A stretch of 64,000 bases of DNA from positions 4,526,001 to 4,590,000 of the forward strand of contig CANUEZ040000191.1 of assembly GCA_948099385.1 (NCBI GenBank), read 5' to 3'. Below the pieces are notes generated by a model. That model was not told the origin of the DNA and searched no databases. It worked only from the letters and a program-made list of their open reading frames with translations. A program made the position numbers and the translations under genes. Positions 55,201 to 64,000 of the stretch are shown in pieces. The DNA is from Fasciola hepatica. Taxonomy: Eukaryota; Platyhelminthes; Trematoda; Plagiorchiida; Fasciolidae. Each line of letters begins with the position of its first letter. Within the stretch, counting starts at the first letter, position 1.

Positions 55201-57282
55201 CTCATACAATGCAATAGAGCAGTAGCAGAGTAGACTTGTATAATATGATTCTCCATGCAGCTTGAACACTGAACTGACCATTGAAAATGATGGAAGCACT
55301 GTACAGCTGTTTGATCCGCTAAGGGAATCATGAGCTTTGCACATGGACAGATCCCACTGGGAGACACGAACAAGGGTTGGGGTGAACGAATGTCAGTCGA
55401 ACACCCAAACCACAAGGCTATCCGATATGTGTCTCAAAGCTTGGTTCAACATATACAATTCATGATATAGCACAATCCCCAAATTGGCTTCGGCTTTCGC
55501 TTTCGCTTTGAACGGTAACAACCAAATTCTCGCACACCGATCCAATCCTATGTTCCATCACTTTTCTATTTATGGGCCTAAGTAAAACCAAGGCATTCCG
55601 TTATCATCAATTAACACAGATTGCGCATACAATGCAATGGAGCATTAGCAGAGTAGATTTGTATAATATGATTCTCCATGCAGCTTGAACACTGAACTGA
55701 CCATTGAAAATGATGGAAGCACTGTACAGCTGTTTGATCCGCTAAGGGAATCATGAGCATTGCACATGGACAGAGCCCACTCGGAGACACGAACAGGGGT
55801 TGGGGTGAACGAATGTCAGTCGAACACCCAAACCACAAGGCTATCCGATATGTGTCTCAAAGCTTGGTTCAACATATACAATTCATGATATAGCACAATC
55901 CCTAAATTGGCTTCGGCTTTCGCTTTCGCTTTGAACGGTAACAACCAAATTCTCGCACACCGATCCAATCCTATGTTCCATCATTTCTCTATTTATGGGC
56001 CTAAGTAAAACCAAGGCATTCCCTTATGAACAATCCACACAGATTGCTCATACAATGCAATAGAGGAGTAGCAGAGTAGATTTGTATAATATAATTCCCC
56101 GTGCAGCTTGAACACTGAACTGACCATTGAAAATGATGGAAGCACTGTACAGCTGTTTGATCCGCTAAGGGAATCATGAGCATTGCACATGGACAGAGCC
56201 CACTCGGAGACGGGAACCAGGATTGTGGTGAACGAATGTTAGTAGTCTACCCAAACAACAAGGCTATCCGATATGGGCTTCAACGCTTTGTTCAACATAC
56301 ACAATACGCGATATAGCAAAATCCCCAAATTGGATTCGGCTTTCGCTTTCGCTTTGAACGGTAACAACCAAATTCTCGCACACCGATCCAATCCTATGTT
56401 CCATCACTTCTGTATTTATGGGCCTAAGTAAAACCGAGGCATTCCCTTATGAACAATCCACACAGATTGCTCATACAATGCAATAGAGCAGTAGCAGAGT
56501 AGATTTGTATAATATGATTCTCCATGCAGCTTGAACACTGAACTGACCATTGAAAATTATGGAAGCACTGTACAGCTGTTTGATCCGCTAAGGGAATCAT
56601 GAGCATTGCACATGGACAGAGCCCACTCGGAGACACGAACAAGGGTTGCGGTGAACGAATGTCAGTCGAAAACCCAAACCACAATTCTAGCCAATATGGG
56701 TCTGAACGCTTTGTTCAACATATACAATACATGATATAGCACAATCCCCAAATTGGCTTCGGCTTTCGCTTTCGCTTTGAACGGTAACAACCAAATTCTC
56801 GCACACCGATCCAATCCTATGTTCCATCAATTCGATATTTGTGGGCCTAAAAAAAACCAAGGCATTCCCTTATGAACAATCCACACAGATTGCTCATACA
56901 ATGCAATAGAGCATTAGCAGAGTAGATTTGTTAAATATGATTCTCCATGCAGCTTTAACACTGAACTGACCATTGAAAATGATGGAAGCACTGTACAGCT
57001 GTTTGATCCGCTAAGGGAATCATGAGCATTGCACATGGACAGAGCCCACTCGGAGACGGGAACCAGGATTGTGGTGAACGAAAGTTAGTAGACTACCCAA
57101 ACCACAATGCTATCCGATATGGGTCTCAACGCTTTGTTCAACATAAACAATACGTGATATAGCAAAATCACCAAATTGGCTTCGGCTTTCGCTTTCGCTT
57201 TGAACGGTAACAACCAAATTCTCGCACACAGATCCAATCCTATGTTCCATCACTTCTCTATTAACCAGGGGCTAAGTAAAAG
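52211..57282 (+). repeat. Hexameric higher-order repeat, 2536-bp period, with an inner 1268-bp trimer signal
   Basis: Units at 52211, 52633, 53056 and 53479 correspond to those at 54747, 55169, 55592 and 56015. Shared marks include AAACACGTGCTATCC (52211/54747), GAGCTTTGCACATGG (52633/55169), CATTCCGTTAT with ATTGCGCATAC (53056/55592), and AATATAATTC with CCGTGCAG (53479/56015). The diverged patch starting CGGGAACCAGGATTG recurs at 52407, 53675, 54943 and 56211, exactly every 1268 bp, so a three-monomer period underlies the hexamer. The copies have diverged noticeably. Confidence 0.8.
52407..52448 (+). repeat. Zone C diverged patch with GGAACCAGGATTGTGG (first of ten)
   Basis: About 40 bp differ strongly from the common unit: ACACGAACAAGGGTTGGGG becomes ACGGGAACCAGGATTGTGG, and GTCAGTCGAACACCC becomes a GTTAGTAGACTACCC-like string. 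Patch starts (C of CGGGAACC or its variant) are at 52407, 53675, 54943, 56211, 57057, 57482, 59174, 59599, 62560 and 63406. It is absent from zones A and B. The copies differ among themselves, so this is an old variant and not a recent single event. Confidence 0.85.
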
Positions 57283-60200
57283 CAAGGCATTCCCTTATGA
57301 ACAATCCACACAGATTGCTCATACAATGCAATAGAGCAGTAGCAGAGTAGATTTGTATTATATGATTCTCCATGCAGCTTGAACACTGAACTGACCATTG
57401 AAAATTATGGAAGCACTGTACAGCTGTTTGATCCGCTAAGGTAATCATGAGCGATGAACATGGACTGAGCCCACTCGGAGACGGGAACCAGGATTGTGGT
57501 GAACGAATGTTAGTACACTACCCAAACCACAAGGTTATCTGATATGGATCTGAACGCTTTGTTCAACATACACACTACATGATATAGCACGATCCCCAAA
57601 TTGGCTTCGGCTTTCGCTTTCGCTTTGAACGGTAACAACCAAATTCTCGCACACCGATCCAATCCTATGTTCCATCACTTCTCTATTTATGGGCCTAAGT
57701 AAGACCAAGGCATTCCCTTATGAACAATCCACACAGATTGCTCATACAATGCAATAGAGCAGTAGCAGAGTAGATTTGTATAATATGATTCTCCATGCAG
57801 CTTGAACACTGAACTGACCATTGAAAATGATGGAAGCACTGTACAGCTGTTTGATCCGCTAAGGGAATCATGAGCAATGCACATGGACAGAGCCCACTCG
57901 GAGACACGAACAAGGGTTGTGGTGAACGAATGTCAGTCGAAAACCCAAACCACAAGGCTAACCGATATGGGTCTCAACGCTTTGTTCAACATATACAATA
58001 CATGATATAGCACAATCCCCAAATTGGACTCGGCTTTCGCTTTCGCTTTGAACGGTAACAACCAAATTCTCGCACACCGATCCAATCCTATGTTCCATCA
58101 CTTCTCTATTTATGGGCCTAAGTAAAACCAAGGCATTCCCTTATGAACAATCCACACAGATTGCTCATACAATGCTATAGAGCAGTAGCAGAGTAGATTT
58201 GTATAATATGATTCTCCATGCAGCTTGAACACTGAACTGACCATTGAAAATGATGGAAGCACTGTACAGCTGTTTGATCCGCTAAGGGAATCATGAGCAT
58301 TGCACATGGACAGAGCCCACTCGGAGACACGAACAAGGGTTGTGGTGAACGAATGTCAGTCGAACACCCAAACCACAAGGCTATCCGATATGGGTCTGAA
58401 CGCTTTGTTCAACATATACAATACATGATATAGCACAATCCCCAAATTGGACTCGGCTTTCGCTTTCGCTTTGAACGGTAACAACCAAATTCTCGCACAC
58501 CGATCCAATCCTATGTTCCATCACTTCTCTATTTATGGGCCTAAGTAAAACCAAGGCATTCCCTTATGAACAATCCACACAGATTGCTCATACAATGCAA
58601 TAGAGCAGTAGCAGAGTAGATTTGTATAATATGATTCTCCATGCAGCTTGAACACTGAACTGACCATTGAAAATGATGGAAGCACTGTACAGCTGTTTGA
58701 TCCGCTAAGGGAATCATGAGCAATGCACATGGACAGAGCCCACTCGGAGACACGAACAAGGGTTGTGGTGAACGAATGTCAGTCGAACACCCAAACCACA
58801 AGGCTATCCAATATGGGTCTGAACGCTTTGTTCAACATATACAATACATGATATAGCACAATCCCCAAATTGGACTCGGCTTTCGCTTTCGCTTTGAACG
58901 GTAACAACCAAATTCTCGCACACCGATCCAATCCTATGTTCCATCACTTCTCTATTTATGGGCCTAAATAAAACCAAGGCATTCCCTTATGAACAATCCA
59001 CACAGATTGCTCATACAATGCAATAGAGCATTAGCAGAGTAGATTTGTATAATATGATTCTCCATGCAGCTTGAACACTGAACTGACCATTGAAAATTAT
59101 GGAAGCACTGTACAGCTGTTTGATCCGCTAAGGGAATCATGAGCATTGCACATGGACAGAGCCCACTCGGAGACGGGAACCAGGATTGTGGTGAACGAAA
59201 GTTAGTAGACTACCCAAACCACAATGCTATCCGATATGGGTCTCAACGCTTTGTTCAACATAAACAATACGTGATATAGCAAAATCACCAAATTGGCTTC
59301 GGCTTTCGCTTTCGCTTTGAACGGTAACAACCAAATTCTCGCACACAGATCCAATCCTATGTTCCATCACTTCTCTATTAACCAGGGGCTAAGTAAAAGC
59401 AAGGCATTCCCTTATGAACAATCCACACAGATTGCTCATACAATGCAATAGAGCAGTAGCAGAGTAGATTTGTATTATATGATTCTCCATGCAGCTTGAA
59501 CACTGAACTGACCATTGAAAATTATGGAAGCACTGTACAGCTGTTTGATCCGCTAAGGTAATCATGAGCGATGAACATGGACTGAGCCCACTCGGAGACG
59601 GGAACCAGGATTGTGGTGAACGAATGTTAGTACACTACCCAAACCACAAGGTTATCTGATATGGGTCTGAACGCTTTGTTCAACATACACACTACATGAT
59701 ATAGCACGATCCCCAAATTGGCTTCGGCTTTCGCTTTCGCTTTGAACGGTAACAACCAAATTCTCGCACACCGATCCAATCCTATGTTCCATCACTTCTC
59801 TATTTATGGGCCTAAGTAAGACCAAGGCATTCCCTTATGAACAATCCACACAGATTGCTCATACAATGCAATAGAGCAGTAGCAGAGTAGATTTGTATAA
59901 TATGATTCTCCATGCAGCTTGAACACTGAACTGACCATTGAAAATGATGGAAGCACTGTACAGCTGTTTGATCCGCTAAGGGAATCATGAGCAATGCACA
60001 TGGACAGAGCCCACTCGGAGACACGAACAAGGGTTGTGGTGAACGAATGTCAGTCGAAAACCCAAACCACAAGGCTAACCGATATGGGTCTGAACGCTTT
60101 GTTCAACATATACAATACATGATATAGCACAATCCCCAAATTGGACTCGGCTTTCGCTTTCGCTTTGAACGGTAACAACCAAATTCTCGCACACCGATCC

Positions 60201-61094
60201 AATCCTATGTTCCATCACTTCTCTATTTATGGGCCTAAGTAAAACCAAGGCATTCCCTTATGAACAATCCACACAGATTGCTCATACAATGCAATAGAGC
60301 AGTAGCAGAGTAGATTTGTATAATATGATTCTCCATGCAGCTTGAACACTGAACTGACCATTGAAAATGATGGAAGCACTGTACAGCTGTTTGATCCGCT
60401 AAGGGAATCATGAGCATTGCACATGGACAGAGCCCACTCGGAGACACGAACAAGGGTTGTGGTGAACGAATGTCAGTCGAACACCCAAACCACAAGGCTA
60501 TCCGATATGGGTCTGAACGCTTTGTTCAACATATACAATACATGATATAGCACAATCCCCAAATTGGACTCGGCTTTCGCTTTCGCTTTGAACGGTAACA
60601 ACCAAATTCTCGCACACCGATCCAATCCTATGTTCCATCACTTCTCTATTTATGGGCCTAAATAAAACCAAGGCATTCCCTTATGAACAATCCACACAGA
60701 TTGCTCATACAATGCAATAGAGCAGTAGCAGAGTAGATTTGTATAATATGATTCTCCATGCAGCTTGAACACTGAACTGACCATTGAAAATGATGGAAGC
60801 ACTGTACAGCTGTTTGATCCGCTAAGGGAATCATGAGCAATGCACATGGACAGAGCCCACTCGGAGACACGAACAAGGGTTGTGGTGAACGAATGTCAGT
60901 CGAACACCCAAACCACAAGGCTATCCAATATGGGTCTGAACGCTTTGTTCAACATATACAATACATGATATAGCACAATCCCCAAATTGGACTCGGCTTT
61001 CGCTTTCGCTTTGAACGGTAACAACCAAATTCTCGCACACCGATCCAATCCTATGTTCCATCAATTCGGTATTTGTGGGCCTAAATAAAACCAA
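56861..61094 (+). repeat. Pentameric higher-order repeat, 2117-bp period, two copies
   Basis: Copies are 56861-58977 and 58978-61094. Shared marks at 2117-bp distance are GCATTAGCAGAG, GAACGAAAGTTAGTAGAC with CATAAACAATACGTG, TTAACCAGGGGCTAAG, GGTAATCATGAGCGATGAAC, AAGTAAGACCAAGG, GAGCAATGCACATGG and TTGGACTCGG. Few differences are seen, for example GATATGGATCTG at ~57541 against GATATGGGTCTG, and GCTATAG at ~58174 against GCAATAG. The start of copy 1 differs (TTGTTAAATATG, CAGCTTTAACAC), so the duplicated segment begins inside the unit at 56861. A TCAATTCG(A/G)TATTTGTGGG variant precedes copy 1 and ends copy 2. Confidence 0.85.
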
Positions 61095-61517
61095 GGCATT
61101 CCCTTATGAACAATCCACACAGATTGCTCATACAATGCAATAGAGCAGTAGCAGAGTAGATTTGTATAATATGATTCTCCATGCAGCTTGAACACTGAAC
61201 TGACCATTGAAAATTATGGAAGCACTGTACAGCTGTTTGATCCGCTAAGGGAATCATGAGCATTGCACATGGACAGAGCCCACTCGGAGACACGAACAGG
61301 GGTTGGGGTGAACGAATGTCAGTCGAAAACCCAAACCACAAGGCTATCCGATATCGGTCTCAACGCTTTGTTCAACATATACAATACGTGATATAGCAAA
61401 ATCCCCAAATTGGCTTCGGCTTTCGTTTTCGCTTTGAACGGTAACAACCAAATTCTCGCACACCGATCCAATCCTATGTTCCATCACTTCTCTATTTATT
61501 TGCCTAAGTAAAACCAA

Positions 61518-62363
61518 GGCATTTCCTTATGAACAATCCACACAGATTGCTCATACAATGCAATAGAGCAGTAGCAGAGTAGATTTGTATAATATGATTC
61601 TCCATGCAGCTTGAACACTGAACTGACCATTGAAAATTATGGAAGCACTGTACAGCTGTTTGATCCGCTAAGGGACTCATGAGCATTGAACATGGACAGA
61701 GCCCACTCGGAGACACGAACAATGGTTGGGGTGAACGAATGTCAGTCGAACACCCAAACCACAATTCTATCCGATGTCGGTCTCAACGCTTTGTTCAACA
61801 TATACACTACATGATATAGCACAATCCCCAAATTGGCTTCGGCTTTCGCTTTCGCTTTGAACGGTAACAACCAAATTCTCGCACACCGATCCAATCCTAT
61901 GTTCTATCAATTCTCTATTTATGGGCCTAAATAAAACCAAGGCATTCCCTTATGAACAATCCACACAGATTGCTCATACAATGCAATAGAGCAGTAGCAG
62001 AGTAGATTTGTATAATATGATTCTCCATGCAGCTTGAACACTGAACTGACCATTGAAAATTATGGTAGCACTGTACAGCTGTTTGATCCGCTAAGGGACT
62101 CATGAGCATTGAACATGGACAGAGCCCACTCGGAGACACGAACAATGGTTGGGGTGAACGAATGTCAGTCGAACACCCAAACCACAAGGCTATCCGATAT
62201 GGGTCTCAACGCTTTGTTCAACATATACACTACATGATATAGCACAATCCCCAAATTGGCTTCGGCTTTCGCTTTCGCTTTGAACGGTAACAACCAAATT
62301 CTCGCACACCGATCCAATCCTATGTTCCATCAATTCTCTATTTATGGGCCTAAATAAAACCAA
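61518..62363 (+). repeat. Adjacent duplicated monomers (423-bp offset)
   Basis: Units at 61518 and 61941 are more alike than is usual for neighbours. Both carry GGGACTCATGAGCATTGAAC and ACGAACAATGGTTGG, a pair of variants I did not see elsewhere. They differ at AAACCACAATTCTATCC against AAACCACAAGGCTATCC, and at TGTCGG against TATGGG after it. This looks like a single-monomer duplication by slipped or unequal exchange. Confidence 0.7.
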
Positions 62364-64000
62364 GGCATTTCCTTATGAACAATCCACACAGATTGCTCTT
62401 ACAATGCAATAGAGCAGTAGCAGAGTAGATTTGTTAAATATGATTATCCATGCAGCTTGAACACTGAACTGACCATTGAAAATTATGGAAGCACTGTACA
62501 GCTGTTTGATCCGCTAAGGGAATCATGAGCATTGCACATGGACAGAGCCCACTCGGATACCGGAACCAGGATTGTGGTGAACGTATAGTAGTAGACTACC
62601 CTAACCAAAAGGCTATCCGATATGGGTCTCAACGCTTTGTTCAACATATGCACTACATGATATAGCAAAATCACCAAATTGGCTTCGGCTTTCGCTTTCG
62701 CTTTGAACGGTAACAACCAAATTCTCGTACACCGATCCAATCCTATGTTCCATCTCTTCTCTATTTAGGGGCCTAAGTAAAACCAAGGCATTCCCTTATG
62801 ACCAATCCACACAGATTGCTCATACAATGCAATAGAGCAGTAGCAGAGTAGATTTGTATAATATGATTCTCCATGCAGCTTGAACACTGAACTGACCATT
62901 GAAAATGATGGAAGCACTGTACAGCTGTTTGATCCGCTAAGGGAATCATGAGCATTGCACATGGACAGAGCCCACTCGGAGACACGAACAAGGGTTCGGG
63001 TGAACGAATGTCAGTCGAACACCCAAACCACAAGGCTATCCGATATTGTTCTGAAGGCTTTGTTCAACATATACACTACATGATATAGCACAATCCCCAA
63101 ATTGGCTTCGGCTTTCGCTTTCGCTTTGAACGGTAACAACCAAATTCTCGCACACCGATCCAATCCTATGTTCCATCACTTCTCTATTTATGGGCCTAAG
63201 TAAAACCAAGGCATTCCTTCATGAACAATCCACACAGATTGCTCATACAACGCAATAGTGCAGTAGCAGAGTAGATTTGTATAATATGATTCTCCATGCA
63301 GCTTGAACACTGAACTGACCATTGAAAATTATGGAACCAATGTACAGCTGTTTGATCCGCTAAGGGAATCATGAGCATTGCACATGGACAGAGCCCACTC
63401 GGAGACGGGAACCAGGATTGTGGTGAACGTATAGTAGTAGACTACCCTAACCAAAAGGCTATCCGATATGGGTCTCAACGCTTTGTTCAACATATGCACT
63501 ACATGATATAGCAAAATCACCAAATTGGCTTCGGCTTTCGCTTTCGCTTTGAACGGTAACAACCAAATTCTCGCACACCGATCCAATCCTATGTTCCATC
63601 ACTTCTCTATTTAGGGGCCTAAGTAAAACCAAGGCATTCCCTTATGAACAATCCACACAGATTGCTCATACAATGCAATAGAGCAGTAGCAGAGTAGATT
63701 TGTATAATATGATTCTCCATGCAGCTTGAACACTGAACTGACCTTTGAAAATGATGGAAGCACTGTACAGCTGTTTGATCCGCTAAGGGAATCATGAGCA
63801 TTGCACATGGACAGAGCCCACTCGGAGACACGAACAAGGGTTGGGGTGAACGAATGTCAGTCGAACACCCAAACCACAAGGCTATCCGATATGGGTCTGA
63901 ACGCTTTGTTCAACATATACACTACATGATATAGCACAATCCCCAAATTGGCTTCGGCTTTCGCTTTCGCTTTGAACGGTAACAACCAAATTCTCGCACA
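62364..64000 (+). repeat. Dimeric higher-order repeat, 846-bp period
   Basis: Units at 62364 and 63210 share the private string GTATAGTAGTAGACTACCC followed by TAACCAAAAGG, CATATGCACTAC and AAAATCACC. The units that follow them, at 62787 and 63633, are both preceded by CTATTTAGGGGCC (around 62760 and 63606). Copy 1 has ATATGATTATCC, and copy 2 has GGAACCAATGTACAG. The second copy is cut by the window edge. Confidence 0.8.
63633..64000 (+). repeat. Partial monomer at right edge
   Basis: This is the first 368 bp of a unit, cut by the window edge inside the conserved CAACCAAATTCTCGCACA block. It carries CTGACCTTTG and CTCGGAGACACG, and its sequence is ordinary zone C type. The array clearly continues to the right. 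Confidence 0.95.

Larger units (their letters stand above)
50943..63632 (+). repeat. Satellite zone C (units 121-150), CACTCGGAGAC-type monomers
   Basis: Units are 422-423 bp apart from two 425-bp units caused by a different insertion (TTAACCAGGGGCTAAG near 57261 and 59378). The CCCACACGGGGAC signature of zone B is replaced by CCCACTCGGGGAC in the first two units (50706 in the last zone B unit, 51129), then CACTCGCTGAC in two, then CACTCGGAGAC to the end. Ten units carry a diverged patch with GGAACCAGGATTGTGG. Sporadic substitutions are more frequent than in zone B, for example TCAATTCGATATTTGTGGG near 56827 and CATTCCGTTATTATCAATCC near 53060. This suggests less recent homogenisation. Confidence 0.88.
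1..64000 (+). repeat. Tandem satellite array, ~423-bp monomer, about 151 copies, filling the whole window
   Basis: A single repeat family fills the window head to tail with no interruption and no inverted copy. With GGCATTCCC (or GTCATTCCC/GGTATTCCC) as the phase mark, 151 anchors run from 98 to 63633. Spacings are mostly 423 or 425 bp, with occasional 420, 421, 422 or 424 bp units explained by single small indels. Neighbouring monomers look well over 90% identical by eye. No unique DNA, transposon or RNA gene breaks the array, and it continues past both window edges. Long complex-monomer arrays like this are typical of eukaryotic centromeric or heterochromatic satellites. Chromosomal position and species cannot be told from the sequence alone, and I do not recognise the family. 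Confidence 0.98.

Noticed and set aside
57261..57276. TTAACCAGGGG insertion-like string as a telomere or transposon footprint
   Set aside because: It replaces TTATGGGCC with a net gain of 2 bp, has no target-site duplication or TTAGGG run, and its second copy at about 59378 is explained by the 2117-bp duplication.
60656..60665. AATAAA in units with GGGCCTAAATAAAACC as a polyadenylation signal
   Set aside because: It is a single-base variant of CTAAGTAAAACC in a minority of units (for example 5156, 6001, 58966, 60660, 61083), with no transcription unit to serve.
72..63879. Minus-strand open frames of 60-133 codons (for example a Cys-rich frame starting MWFGCSTDIRSPQ) repeating in almost every unit, and plus-strand frames of 62 and 82 codons
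   Set aside because: They recur once per monomer because the repeat recurs, overlap each other in different frames on both strands, and are freely broken by 1-2 bp indels, altered starts and stops between units. They have no recognisable domain. Nothing distinguishes them from chance open frames in a 423-bp repeat.
1..64000. CRISPR array or bacterial repeat region
   Set aside because: The unit is 423 bp with no short direct repeat and unique spacer alternation, there are no cas genes, and variation is spread along the monomer.
1..64000. Ribosomal DNA intergenic spacer or tandem tRNA/5S cluster
   Set aside because: No 18S, 5.8S, 28S or 5S sequence and no tRNA cloverleaf is visible in any unit, and no unit carries a gene between repeats.

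Overview
The whole 64 kb window is one uninterrupted tandem satellite array. The monomer is about 423 bp and every copy lies in the same orientation. I used the short word GGCATTCCC (or its GTCATTCCC/GGTATTCCC variants) as a phase anchor and located 151 anchors, the first at 98 and the last at 63633. That gives 150 complete units averaging 423.6 bp (63,535 bp / 150), plus a partial unit at each end. Individual units are 420-425 bp. I see no unique sequence, no transposon, no RNA gene and no credible protein gene. The open frames of 60-133 codons that recur on both strands are by-products of the repeat. A satellite of this size and complexity points to a eukaryote, most likely a centromeric, pericentromeric or other heterochromatic block. 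I do not recognise the family and cannot name the organism.

The layout falls into three zones by variant content. Zone A (98-8979, units 1-21) consists mostly of 421-424 bp units and carries a private variant patch (GATAATTGCA...CCCGCTCGG). Zone B (8980-50942, units 22-120) is a mosaic of a few recurring variant classes. Many of its units are 425 bp because of a 2-bp insertion (AATCCCCACACAG, AATCTCCACACAG or AATCTTCACACAG in place of AATCCACACAG). Zone C (50943-63632, units 121-150) returns to 422-423 bp units. It has a CACTCGGAGAC signature and a strongly diverged patch (GGAACCAGGATTGTGG...GTAGACTACCC) in ten units.

Several short higher-order repeats (HORs) are superimposed on the monomers. 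There are dimers of 846 or 849 bp at 1-1479, 36535-37910, 47547-49244 and 62364-64000. There is a trimer of 1273 bp at 14915-18150. Pentamers of 2117 or 2119 bp occur at 21279-25512, 38276-42450 and 56861-61094, and a hexamer of 2536 bp occurs at 52211-57282. Dispersed blocks of 1.3-2.6 kb are also shared across 7.2, 7.6, 19.5 and 22.0 kb. Within a monomer, the segment from about offset 345 through the anchor to about offset 185 is well conserved and the segment from about offset 190 to 345 is variable. All CpGs lie outside a 200-bp CpG-free run in the conserved part. Many units carry a motif matching 7 of the 9 core positions of the CENP-B box; whether this means anything is unknown.

No genes work together here. 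The interest lies in how the array evolves: local unequal exchange, patchwise conversion and long-range block copying are all readable in the sequence. Counts, offsets and mismatches were made by eye and should be recomputed.
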